From positions 1-29,017 of the forward strand of contig DATDMG010000480.1 of NCBI GenBank assembly GCA_036518955.1: a stretch of DNA of 29,017 bases, read 5' to 3'. The notes beneath the pieces are model-generated. The model searched no databases. It was not told where the DNA came from and worked only from the letters and a program-made list of their open reading frames with translations. The stretch is from DATDMG01 sp036518955. Lineage in GTDB: Bacteria; Actinomycetota; Actinomycetes; Actinomycetales; Kineosporiaceae. A program made the translations under genes and the position numbers. Position 1 is the first letter of the stretch. Each line of letters starts with the position of its first letter. This document shows, piece after piece, positions 8,344 to 15,257 of this stretch.

Positions 8344-9300
8344 TCACCCCACGTCGGCGGCACGGGTCGCGTACATCCCCCAGTGCTGGGGGGTGAGCGC
8401 GACGTCCTCGAGGGTGCCCTGCACGAACAGGCGCTCCCAGCCGCCGCCCCCCTTCTCCGGGGGGATCCAGGGCCGGGTGAAGACCTCGCGCAACGCCTCG
8501 CCCGCGGCCGCCCGCAACCCCATCAGGTGGTAGTACGAGCTCAGCGTCGCCAGGTGGATGAAGAAGTGGATCCGGTCGGAGCGGCCGAAGGCCTCCTCGT
8601 AGAGGAACACGGTGGCCCGGCCCTTCAGTCCCGCGTTCCACGCCTCGCACATCGCCCGGGCGAACGCCCGCGCCTCGGTCCGGAACTCGTAGCGGACCTC
8701 GCCCACCCGGTGCAGGAGGATGCCGCAGTTGGCCGAGTGCAGCACGGCGTCCGGGGGCACCGAGGTCTGCTGCTGGGCGGTGGGCACGTCGAACGTCCAC
8801 AGCCCGTCGTCCCCCTGCCGGACGGCGTCCGGTGTGCTGCCCGCGGTGCCCATGCTGCCCGTCGAGGAGGGGACCAGCACGCTCTCGTGCAGGCTGCCGT
8901 CGAGGAACAGCCGGTCCCAGGACCCGCCGCCGCGTTCGGCCGGTACCCGCTCGCGCATCACGACGTCCCGCCAGCCGGTGTCCTTCGTCCCCAGCTCCAC
9001 CAGCCGCTCGTACGCGTGCAGCGACGTCAGGTGCAGCAGCCAGTGCAGGCGGTCCTTGACCCCGAAGGTCTCCTCGTAGACGAGGACCGTGATGATGTCG
9101 GAGTAGTTCGTGTTCAGGTACTCCGCCAGCTCGCGGGCGAACTGGCGCCCCTCGGACCGGAACTCGGCGTGCAGCTGTCCGATCCGCTCGACGATCACCC
9201 CCGAGTTCGCCGAGTGCAGGATCTTGTCCGCCGCCACGGACGTCTGGTCCTGCGCCGTGGGAAGGACGACGCTGCGGGCCTGCTCCTGGGACACGGTCAT
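8344..9300 (-). CDS. Protein of unknown function built from two tandem homologous halves
   Basis: 318 aa, no signal peptide, no membrane segment. The protein is an internal duplication: residues about 10-155 and about 168-310 align closely. Paired segments are VLPTAQDQTSVAADKILHSA with DVPTAQQQTSVPPDAVLHSA, EFRSEGRQFARE with EFRTEARAFARA, VLVYEETFGVKDRLHWLLHL with VFLYEEAFGRSDRIHFFIHL, and VPAERGGGSWDRLFLDGSL with IPPEKGGGGWERLFVQGTL. The D-R-x-H-(W/F)-x-x-H-L strand-helix pattern recalls dimeric alpha/beta-barrel (NIPSNAP/EthD-like) proteins, so each half could be one ferredoxin-like repeat and the fused protein a built-in dimer. That fold assignment is only a suggestion. The ATG at 9300 is preceded by GAGGAGG. 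It is the first gene of the operon with the flavoprotein and ligase 1. Confidence 0.8.
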   Translation of the reverse strand: MTVSQEQARSVVLPTAQDQTSVAADKILHSANSGVIVERIGQLHAEFRSEGRQFARELAEYLNTNYSDIITVLVYEETFGVKDRLHWLLHLTSLHAYERLVELGTKDTGWRDVVMRERVPAERGGGSWDRLFLDGSLHESVLVPSSTGSMGTAGSTPDAVRQGDDGLWTFDVPTAQQQTSVPPDAVLHSANCGILLHRVGEVRYEFRTEARAFARAMCEAWNAGLKGRATVFLYEEAFGRSDRIHFFIHLATLSSYYHLMGLRAAAGEALREVFTRPWIPPEKGGGGWERLFVQGTLEDVALTPQHWGMYATRAADVG

Positions 9301-9338
9301 CTCCTGCCTCCTCGGGTCACCTCGGCCGACGGGAGCCG

Positions 9339-9344
9339 ACCCTA
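9339..9344 (-). promoter_or_regulatory. Putative -10 box (TAGGGT) of the minus-strand operon
   Basis: On the minus strand, TAGGGT fits TANNNT and would start a transcript with a leader of about 30 nt containing the GAGGAGG ribosome site before ATG 9300. No clear TTGAC-type -35 is found at standard spacing. The 9301-9459 interval separates divergent genes and must hold promoters for both. Confidence 0.35.
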
Positions 9345-9411
9345 GGGACCGCGTCCGCACCCACGCTGCCCACAATTGACCATTCGCCCGCCGGCGTCCC
9401 GCCCCGTGGGT

Positions 9412-9453
9412 GCTCACTGCTGCGCATCGGGTGACGCCCGCTCTGGCTACCCT
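9412..9453 (+). promoter_or_regulatory. Putative leaderless promoter of the PIG-L gene with upstream GCTCAC motif
   Basis: TACCCT at 9448-9453 (TANNNT) is followed by 6 nt and then the ATG at 9460, which has no Shine-Dalgarno sequence; this is the leaderless geometry. GCTCACTGCTG at 9412-9422 lies about 25 nt upstream of the box and resembles the GCTCACTTCTG element at 11398 and 14956. Being in the divergent spacer, it could act on either side. Confidence 0.4.
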
Positions 9454-9459
9454 GACGGC

Positions 9460-10185
9460 ATGAGGCCTGCACCCACCGACACCCTGCAGCCGATGCCCAC
9501 CGACTGGACCCGTGCGCTGTGCGTGGTCGCGCATCCCGATGACATGGAGTTCGGCGGATCCGGCGCCGTGGCCGTGTGGACGGCCGCCGGCAAGGAGGTC
9601 CGCTACCTGCTGCTCACGCGGGGCGAGGCCGGCATCGACGCCAAGGAGCCGAAGGTGGCCGCCGAGCTGCGCGAGGCCGAGCAGCGCGTCGCCGCCGAGG
9701 CCGTCGGCGTCACGTCCGTCGAGTTCCTCGAGCACCCGGACGGCACGCTCGAAGCCGGGATCCCGCTGCGCCGGGACATCGCCGCGGCGGTGCGCCGCCA
9801 CCGTCCGGAACTGGTGGTCGGCTACAACTACCGGGACACCACGTTCACCGGCAAGTGGAACAGCGCCGACCACCGGGTCGCCGGGCGGGCGCTCCTCGAC
9901 GCCGTCGGCGACGCCGGGAACCGCTGGGTGTTCCCCGAGCTCGGCCTCGAGCCGTGGGCCGGCGTCCGCTACGTGGCGATGACGTCGTCCCCGCGCCCGA
10001 CGCACGCCCTCGACGTCACCACCGGGATCGACCGGGCCGTCGCCTCGCTGGAGGCGCACCGCGAGTACCTCGCGGCACTGGGCTTCACGTCGTCCGTCCG
10101 GGAGCCTCTCGTGGGGCTGTATCAGCAGGTGGGCCAGCGGTTCGGCGACGTGCCGGCGGTCGCCTTCGAGGTCGTCGCCCGCTGA
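9460..10185 (+). CDS. PIG-L family (LmbE-like) zinc deacetylase
   Basis: 241-aa predicted Zn-dependent N-acetylglucosamine-type deacetylase. The metal site AHPDDMEF (His25, Asp27-Asp28, Glu30) and the third ligand His138 in SADHRVAG are present. The family includes MshB (mycothiol synthesis), Mca (mycothiol conjugate amidase) and antibiotic deacetylases; this protein is shorter than MshB/Mca and cannot be assigned to a substrate. In a cluster for a thiol-reactive, DNA-alkylating type of compound, a Mca-like role in removing mycothiol adducts would make sense, but this is speculation. The ATG at 9460 is chosen for the leaderless -10 box 6 nt upstream; the frame is open back to 9376. Confidence 0.88.
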   Translation: MRPAPTDTLQPMPTDWTRALCVVAHPDDMEFGGSGAVAVWTAAGKEVRYLLLTRGEAGIDAKEPKVAAELREAEQRVAAEAVGVTSVEFLEHPDGTLEAGIPLRRDIAAAVRRHRPELVVGYNYRDTTFTGKWNSADHRVAGRALLDAVGDAGNRWVFPELGLEPWAGVRYVAMTSSPRPTHALDVTTGIDRAVASLEAHREYLAALGFTSSVREPLVGLYQQVGQRFGDVPAVAFEVVAR

Positions 10186-10265
10186 GGGGCCACCGGTGAC
10201 GGTAGGTTCGGCCCGGGGTCGTGCCGGAGCCCCGGCCGAGGGGCCTGTACTCGAAGGGGTGGAAC

Positions 10266-10802
10266 GTGACCGCATTCGTCGCCCTGCTGCGCGCCGTGAA
10301 CGTCGGCGGGGGCAGCAAGCTCACCATGGCGGACCTGCGCGCCACCGTCACGGGCCTCGGGCACCGTGACGTGCAGACCTACCTGCAGAGCGGCAACGCC
10401 GTGTTCACCAGCGGTGACGACAACCCCGACCGGGTCGGTCCGATGCTGGAGCAGGCCCTGGCCGAACGGTTCGGCCTGCGGACGCAGGTACTGCTGCGCA
10501 CCGCCGAGGAACTGGCGGACGTGGTCGCCGCCAACCCCTACCTCGACCACCAGGACGACTTCACCAAGTTGCACGTCACCTTCCTCACCGCCGCCCCCGA
10601 ACCGGAGCGTGCGGACGTCGAGGTGCCCGCCGGCGAGACCGGCGTGCTCACGGTGCGCGGCCGCGAGGTGTACCTGCACTGTCCGGACGGTTACGGCCGC
10701 ACGAAACTCAACAACGCCTTTCTCGAGCGGCGGCTCGCCCGGCCGGGGACGACGCGCAACTGGAAGTCCGTCGTCGCCCTGCACGACCTGCTGCACGCCT
10801 GA
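10266..10802 (+). CDS. DUF1697 family protein
   Basis: 178 aa, soluble. The N-terminus FVALLRAVNVGGGSKLTMAD and the following DVQTYLQSGNAVFTS are the defining DUF1697 signatures, and the C-terminal NNAFLERRL and TRNWKSVVALHDL segments complete the family. The biochemical role of the family is unknown; members are widespread in actinobacterial chromosomes. The GTG at 10266 has AAGGGG upstream at proper spacing. It lies 80 nt after the PIG-L gene in the same direction. Confidence 0.85.
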   Translation: MTAFVALLRAVNVGGGSKLTMADLRATVTGLGHRDVQTYLQSGNAVFTSGDDNPDRVGPMLEQALAERFGLRTQVLLRTAEELADVVAANPYLDHQDDFTKLHVTFLTAAPEPERADVEVPAGETGVLTVRGREVYLHCPDGYGRTKLNNAFLERRLARPGTTRNWKSVVALHDLLHA

Positions 10803-10931
10803 CCGTTCCCCCGGCCCCCGCCGGCGTCCTGGGCCTGCTGCGCCGACGGGCGAACGCCTCGTTCATGGGCAATTCGCGCGTAGGCTGGAGGGCCAGCCGG
10901 AACCGGCAAGCCAGCAAAGGAGATCCGCTCC

Positions 10932-11291
10932 GTGACCGCGAAGCTCTACGGCATCACCCTCGACTGCCCCGACCCCGCCGTGCTCGGCACGTTCTACGGG
11001 GCCCTCACCAACCTCAAGGAGACGTACGCCAGCGACGCCTACGTGGGGCTGGGCGGCGAGGGCGGCCCGGCCATCGGCTTCCAGCGGGTGGAGGGCTTCA
11101 CCCCCCCGAAGTGGCCGACCCAGGAGGTCCCGGCGCAACTCCACCTGGACTTCGCCGTCGACGACCTCGACAGCGCCGAGGCGAAGGCGATCGAGCTGGG
11201 CGCGACCCGCGCCGAGCCCCAGCCGCAGCCCGACCGCTGGCGGGTGCTGCTCGACCCGGCCGGGCACCCGTTCTGCCTGTGCAAGATGTGA
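10932..11291 (+). CDS. VOC (glyoxalase/bleomycin-resistance) superfamily protein
   Basis: 119-aa protein with two beta-alpha-beta-beta-beta repeats: the first begins YGITLDCPDPAVLGTFYGAL, the second is QLHLDFAVDDLDSAEAKAIE followed by LLDPAGHPFCLCK at the end. The closing DPAGHPFCL is typical of the Glyoxalase_6 subgroup of actinobacteria. Members may be metal-dependent dioxygenases or isomerases, or non-catalytic drug-binding resistance proteins; no substrate can be read here. GTG 10932 has a strong AAAGGAG ribosome site. The 30-bp palindrome just downstream ends this transcription unit. Confidence 0.87.
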   Translation: MTAKLYGITLDCPDPAVLGTFYGALTNLKETYASDAYVGLGGEGGPAIGFQRVEGFTPPKWPTQEVPAQLHLDFAVDDLDSAEAKAIELGATRAEPQPQPDRWRVLLDPAGHPFCLCKM

Positions 11292-11307
11292 CCTGACCAC
11301 GCACGGT

Positions 11308-11337
11308 CGGGCCCGTGACCCGCGGGTCACGGGCCCG
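11308..11337. terminator. Perfect 30-bp palindrome, bidirectional-type terminator
   Basis: The 30 nt centred on 11322/11323 are their own reverse complement without a mismatch (outer arm CGGGCCCGTGACCCG). It starts 16 nt after the VOC stop codon and precedes the promoter region of the ligase operon. A hairpin of up to about 13 bp with a minimal loop would form in RNA. No U-tract. It could also bind a dimeric protein, but its place after a stop codon favours termination. Confidence 0.65.
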
Positions 11338-11397
11338 CCCGCGTCACGTGGCCCCCCGCCCCAGGCCCCTGCGCCGGCCTGATGAGGGCACCCGGCC

Positions 11398-11440
11398 GCT
11401 CACTTCTGACCGTCCGGCGGGGTCCCTCCGCCCGTACCGT
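11398..11440 (+). promoter_or_regulatory. Putative promoter/operator of the ligase 2-ligase 3 operon
   Basis: GCTCACTTCTGACCG at 11398-11412 matches 14 of 15 bases of the element at 14956-14970. A second block, CCGCCCGTACCGT (11428-11440), starts 30 nt after the first base of the element in both places, and TACCGT could be a -10 box. The element lies 80 nt before the ligase 2 start. Co-regulation with the peptide gene is inferred. Confidence 0.4.
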
Positions 11441-11477
11441 CGAACCGAGCCGGTCCGCCGTCGTCGAAGGAGGCCCC

Positions 11478-12956
11478 GTGACCGAGACCACCTCGGGACT
11501 CGTCGTTCCCGACCTGCTGTCCCTGCGCGTGGCCCAGAGCCCCGACAACACCGTCATGAACGTCAACGGTGAGACGAGCCTGACCTACGCGGAGTGGGAC
11601 CGCCGCACCAACGCGATGGCCCGCGGCCTCCTCGACCGCGGCGTGCAACCCCAGCAGGTGGTCGCGCTGTTCTTCGGCGGCCTGCACTGGATCGAGTACG
11701 TCCTCGCCTACCTGGCGGTGCTGAAGGCGGGGGCCACCGCCATGCACCTCAACGACACCATGCCTGCGGCCGAGGTCGAGCGCCGCCTCCGGCAGTGCGG
11801 CGCGACAGGCGTCATCCGCGGGTCGGCGCAGACCTTCCCCGCCCGCGAGGGCAGGTGGGTCCTCACCGTCGCCGACCTGGAGGGGCCCGACGACGCGCCG
11901 GTCGACGTCGGGCTCACCCCGGAGCACATCAGCGACATCCTCTACTCGTCGGGCACCACCTCGCAGCCGAAGGCCGTCCGGGTGCCGCACGGCAACCTCA
12001 CGTTCGGCCAGGGCCCCCAAGGGTTCCGCCAGCTGGGGGACCCGAGGCCCCTCGTCACCCCCATGCAGGTCGGCACGACCGCGAGCGTGACCACGACGAG
12101 CATCGCCCTGACCCTGCGGGCGACGCTCGTGGTGAGCCCGCCCGGGGACGTCGAGCGGATGGCGGAACTCATCGCGCAGTACGCCATCGGCTCGGTGATG
12201 ATCAACCCGATGGTCGGCGCCCGGATGGTCGCCACCCGGATCCACCAGCGGCACGACCTGAGGTCGGTGCACACCCTGGGCACCGCGGCGGCCCCGATGC
12301 CGCCCCCGATCGCCGACCGGCTGCTCGAGATGTTCCCCAACGCCCGGATGCGCGGCGCGTACACCGAGATCTCCGCCGTGCCCGGCGTCATCGTCACCAC
12401 CTACGACCCGGCCCGCCCCCTCGTCGTCGGCCGGCCCACCACGAACACCGAGGTGCAGGTCGTCGACGAGCACGGCGACCGGGTCCCCGACGGCGAGCTC
12501 GGTGAGATCCGGATCCGGTTCCGCGGGCCCCGACGCCGGTTGCTCGACCCCTCGCTCGAGGCTCCCGGCGGCTGGACGCGCACGCAGGACCTGGGCCGCG
12601 TCGACGAGGACGGCACCCTCCGCCTCTTCGACCGGGTGTCGGACGCCGTGCGGATCGACGGGTACCTCGTCTCGACGATCGAGGTCGAGGCCGTCGTCCA
12701 CCGGCACCCCGCGGTGCGGGAGGCGGCCGTGATGGGCGTGCCCGGTCCGGACGGCGCGCCGGAACTGGCGCTCGCCGTCGTCCTGGACGACGGGCCGGAC
12801 GCCCTGGGCGACCTGCAGCGGTTCCTCGCCGCCCGGCTGGAACCGCACCGCACCCCCACCCGCTACCTCGCGCTGCCCGCCCTGCCGTTCCTGCCCAACG
12901 GCAAGGTTCGCAAGGTCGAGCTGCGCCAGCGGTTCCGCGAACTGGCCCACCGGTGA
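11478..12956 (+). CDS. AMP-forming ligase family protein (ligase 2) with altered motifs
   Basis: ANL-superfamily adenylate-forming protein, 492 aa. The P-loop LYSSGTTSQPK (155-165) is intact. The usual YGxTE block reads RGAYTEIS, the RTGD block reads RTQDLGRVDEDG (the Asp kept, Gly changed to Gln), and the C-terminal lysine motif is NGKVRKVEL. It is therefore probably still active but may have unusual specificity. The GTG at 11478 has GAAGGAGG upstream. Its stop overlaps the start of ligase 3 (GTGA), so the two are translationally coupled and might form a heteromer or act in sequence. It is clearly paralogous to both ligase 3 (shared ALFFxGLxWIxYxxAY and VLKAGxTAxHL blocks) and ligase 1. The substrate is unknown; context suggests activation of a carboxylic acid for the cluster. 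Confidence 0.87.
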   Translation: MTETTSGLVVPDLLSLRVAQSPDNTVMNVNGETSLTYAEWDRRTNAMARGLLDRGVQPQQVVALFFGGLHWIEYVLAYLAVLKAGATAMHLNDTMPAAEVERRLRQCGATGVIRGSAQTFPAREGRWVLTVADLEGPDDAPVDVGLTPEHISDILYSSGTTSQPKAVRVPHGNLTFGQGPQGFRQLGDPRPLVTPMQVGTTASVTTTSIALTLRATLVVSPPGDVERMAELIAQYAIGSVMINPMVGARMVATRIHQRHDLRSVHTLGTAAAPMPPPIADRLLEMFPNARMRGAYTEISAVPGVIVTTYDPARPLVVGRPTTNTEVQVVDEHGDRVPDGELGEIRIRFRGPRRRLLDPSLEAPGGWTRTQDLGRVDEDGTLRLFDRVSDAVRIDGYLVSTIEVEAVVHRHPAVREAAVMGVPGPDGAPELALAVVLDDGPDALGDLQRFLAARLEPHRTPTRYLALPALPFLPNGKVRKVELRQRFRELAHR

Positions 12957-14491
12957 GCGGGGGCGACTTCACCCCGGTCACGGCGCTGCTCGCCCACCGC
13001 GCCCGGCACCACCCCGACGCCAGGCCGCTGTGCGTCGACGGGACCGGATGGCTCGACTTCGGCACCTGGGACGCCCGGTCCGACGCGGTGGCCCGCGGGC
13101 TGCTCGCGCGCGGGCTGCGGCGCGGCGACCGGGTTGCGCTGTTCTTCAACGGCCTGGACTGGATCGACTACTCCGTCGCGTACTTCGGCGTCCTCAAGGC
13201 CGGTGGCACCGCCACGCACCTGTGCGACCTGCTCGGTCCCGACGAGCTGACCCGCAGGCTGCGCCACGCCGAGCCCGTCGGGACCGTCCACGGCACGGGG
13301 AGCGGCCCCACCGGCGTCCCCGCCGGAGCGACCGGTTGGACGGCGACCACCGGCGAGATCGCCGTCCCGGACGGCGATCCGCCGGGCGTCGTCCTCGGCC
13401 CGCAGGACTGTTGCGACATCCTCTACACCTCGGGCACGACCGGCCCCGCCAAGGCCCTGCTCAACCCGCACGGCAACGTCAGTTCCGGGCGCAACTGGTC
13501 GGCGCTCGCCGAGGACATCTTCGACCCCGACCGGCCCCTGTTGTGCCCGTTGCCGCTCGGCACGGCCTACAGCGCCAGCACCGCGGGCGCGTTCGCCGTC
13601 GCCTCCCGGGCGCCGGTCATCGTCAGCGACCCGGACGACGTCGAGCGGATGGGAGCGCTCGTCGAACGGCACCGGGTGGCGTCGTTGATGATCCGTCCGC
13701 GGGCGGCCGCCGAGTTGGTGCAGCGCCGCCTCGGCGAGCGCCACGACCTGAGCAGCGTCAGCGTGATCGGGATCGCCTCCGGGGCGCTGGCACCGCGGGT
13801 CGCCCGCGGGCTGCTCGCGATGATGCCGGCCGCGACGATCACCACCGCCTACGGCGGCGGCGCCGAGGCGGTGCCCGCCCACGTCCGGGCCAACTACGAT
13901 CCGGACCGCCCCCGCTGCCTGGGCCGGGCCCAGGCCGGCACGGACCTCGCCGTCACCGACGACGCGGGCCTGCCGGTGTCCCCGGGCACCCTCGGGGAGA
14001 TCAGGGTGCGCACCGCGGCGCCGCGCCGGCGCTACCTCGACCCCGAGGCGGAGGCCCGGGTGTTCGTCGACGGCTGGGTGCGCACCGGGGACGTCGGCCA
14101 CCTCACCGGGGACGGCGAACTGGTCTTCTTCGACCGCGGCGAGGACGTCGTGCGCACCACCGCCGGCCCGGTGTCGTCGATCGTGGTCGAGAACGCCCTC
14201 ATGGAGCACCCGGCGGTCCTCGAGGCCGCCGTCGTGGGGCTGCCCGGTGACAACGGGGATGAGCAGGTGGTGGCGGCCGTGCGCCTGGCGCCGACGCACG
14301 CGACGCCGACGCCGGACCTGCGCGTCACGACCGCGCCGCTCCCCCCGCCCCAGCGGCCCGTCGAGGTACACGTGCTCGCGGCGTTGCCCCGCGACCCGAT
14401 CAGCGACAAGGTACTGAAGACCCGGCTGCGCGAGCACCTGCGTCGCACCCGCTCCGCCGGCACCACGCCGACGTCCCCGCCGCACCACTGA
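12953..14491 (+). CDS. AMP-forming ligase family protein (ligase 3) with eroded motifs
   Basis: ANL-superfamily protein, 512 aa, directly coupled to ligase 2 by a 4-nt overlap. The P-loop LYTSGTTGPAK and RTGDVGHLTGDG are intact. The YGxTE block is AYGGGAEAV, and the C-terminal motif is PISDKVLKT, keeping the catalytic lysine but with Asp for the preceding Gly. The end is extended by a Thr/Pro/His-rich tail. The pair has the look of a recent tandem duplication followed by divergence. Whether ligase 3 adenylates the same acid, or serves as a partner subunit, cannot be told from sequence. Confidence 0.86.
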   Translation: MSGGDFTPVTALLAHRARHHPDARPLCVDGTGWLDFGTWDARSDAVARGLLARGLRRGDRVALFFNGLDWIDYSVAYFGVLKAGGTATHLCDLLGPDELTRRLRHAEPVGTVHGTGSGPTGVPAGATGWTATTGEIAVPDGDPPGVVLGPQDCCDILYTSGTTGPAKALLNPHGNVSSGRNWSALAEDIFDPDRPLLCPLPLGTAYSASTAGAFAVASRAPVIVSDPDDVERMGALVERHRVASLMIRPRAAAELVQRRLGERHDLSSVSVIGIASGALAPRVARGLLAMMPAATITTAYGGGAEAVPAHVRANYDPDRPRCLGRAQAGTDLAVTDDAGLPVSPGTLGEIRVRTAAPRRRYLDPEAEARVFVDGWVRTGDVGHLTGDGELVFFDRGEDVVRTTAGPVSSIVVENALMEHPAVLEAAVVGLPGDNGDEQVVAAVRLAPTHATPTPDLRVTTAPLPPPQRPVEVHVLAALPRDPISDKVLKTRLREHLRRTRSAGTTPTSPPHH

Positions 14492-14524
14492 CCATGTCCG
14501 CCCCCGTCACGAAGGAGCACGTCC

Positions 14525-14944
14525 GTGGAACACCGCGCCACCGGCAGGTTCGACCTCACCAAGACCGATGAGCCGCCGTTCGATGACGCACCCGGGGCGA
14601 CGCTCGGCCGTTCGGTCGTCACCAAGCAGTTCCATGGTGACCTCGTCGGCACCAGCGTGACCCACATGACCACCGCCATCAACACCGACCTCGGGTCGGC
14701 CTCCTACGTCGCGATCGAACGCGTCCAGGGCACCCTCGCGGGGCGTACCGGCACGTTCGTGCTGCAGCACAACGCCGTCAACGACCGCGGCGCCCGGCAC
14801 CTCAGCATCGTCGTCGTGCCCGACTCGGCGACCGACGAGCTGGTGGGGCTCCGCGGCTCGCTGGACGTCGTCATCACGCCGGACCGCCACGAGTACGTCC
14901 TCGACTACACGTTCGCACCGCTCCCCGCCACCGGCGCGAGCTGA
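14525..14944 (+). CDS. DUF3224 family protein
   Basis: 139-aa soluble protein. The GRFDLTKTDEPPFDD opening, the central KQFHGDLVGTS and the VQGTLAGRTGTFVLQHNAV segment are typical of DUF3224, a small beta-barrel family (allene-oxide-cyclase-barrel-like) of unknown function found in actinobacterial and other genomes. No catalytic residues can be claimed. The GTG at 14525 is preceded by GAAGGAG. It follows ligase 3 after 33 nt and precedes the peptide gene; the promoter-like element at 14956 lies just after it. Confidence 0.82.
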   Translation: MEHRATGRFDLTKTDEPPFDDAPGATLGRSVVTKQFHGDLVGTSVTHMTTAINTDLGSASYVAIERVQGTLAGRTGTFVLQHNAVNDRGARHLSIVVVPDSATDELVGLRGSLDVVITPDRHEYVLDYTFAPLPATGAS

Positions 14945-14955
14945 CCCGACCGCGT

Positions 14956-14998
14956 GCTCACTTCTGAACGGTGAGGTGGTTGCCACCGGCGGAACCAT
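14956..14998 (+). promoter_or_regulatory. Putative promoter/operator of the peptide-protease unit, with inverted repeat
   Basis: GCTCACTTCTGAACG (14956-14970) repeats the element upstream of ligase 2. Here it forms a dyad, CTCAC-N9-GTGAG (14957-14975), a size fitting a dimeric regulator. CCGGCGGAACCAT at 14986-14998 parallels the second block at 11428. The element lies 79 nt before the peptide GTG. Binding by the Crp/Fnr protein of this window is an untested possibility. Confidence 0.42.
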
Positions 14999-15034
14999 GG
15001 TGGGTACACCCATCGCACCGAGGAGGTGAACACC

Positions 15035-15112
15035 GTGAAGAAGCTCACTGTCCGCAAGGTCGAGAACATCCGGACCAGCTCCGTGGCCGCCGCCTGCAGC
15101 AAGCCCAAGTAG
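15035..15112 (+). CDS. 25-aa peptide, putative RiPP-type precursor
   Basis: A very small gene with an excellent ribosome site, GAGGAGGTGA, ending 5 nt before the GTG. The 25-residue product has a basic leader-like start (KKLTVRKVENIR), then TSSVAAA, a single Cys at position 21 and the C-terminal tail SKPK. It ends at TAG and is followed by two hairpins, then by an RRE-M50 membrane protease 145 nt downstream. A tiny, strongly translated ORF in front of a PqqD-like-domain protein is the classic arrangement of a ribosomal peptide precursor and its maturation machinery. No lanthionine, lasso or radical-SAM enzyme is present, so no known RiPP class is claimed. Alternatives are a signalling peptide released by the protease, or a leader peptide controlling the protease gene. 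Confidence 0.6.
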   Translation: MKKLTVRKVENIRTSSVAAACSKPK

Positions 15113-15133
15113 GTGCGGGCCCCGCGCCACCAC

Positions 15134-15194
15134 GGGAGTCCCCGCGGCCCCGCGCCGCGGGAACTCTCCCGCGACCGGTGACTCCACCGGTCGC
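15134..15194 (+). terminator. Two tandem hairpins between peptide and protease genes (attenuator-like)
   Basis: The first hairpin has an 8-bp perfect stem CCCGCGGC / GCCGCGGG (15141-15148 with 15154-15161), extended with bulges by GGGAG / CTCCC (15134-15138 with 15166-15170). The second has a perfect 10-bp stem GCGACCGGTG / CACCGGTCGC with loop ACTC (15171-15194). They would reduce read-through or stabilise the upstream mRNA, giving more peptide than protease. The structures are seen; the effect is inferred. Confidence 0.55.
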
Positions 15195-15257
15195 CGTGGC
15201 CGACCGCCGCCGACACGTCGCCGGCCCCGGCCGATCCCCCTGCACCGGAGGCCCCGC

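Noticed and set aside
5393..9345. Very long open frames on the plus strand opposite the flavoprotein operon (612 and 647 codons)
   Set aside because: They are antisense shadows caused by high GC. Their products are Arg/Pro/Gly/His-rich without recognisable domains, while the minus-strand frames show clear families, catalytic motifs and coupled starts.
9301..10275. N-terminal extension of the duplicated protein across the PIG-L gene
   Set aside because: The frame is open, but the segment lies antisense to the PIG-L gene with its metal motifs, and ATG 9300 has an excellent ribosome site.
15035..15112. Lanthipeptide, lasso peptide or sactipeptide precursor
   Set aside because: There is only one Cys in the peptide, and no LanM/LanB/LanC, lasso cyclase, transglutaminase-like protease or radical-SAM gene in the window. 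A specific RiPP class cannot be named.
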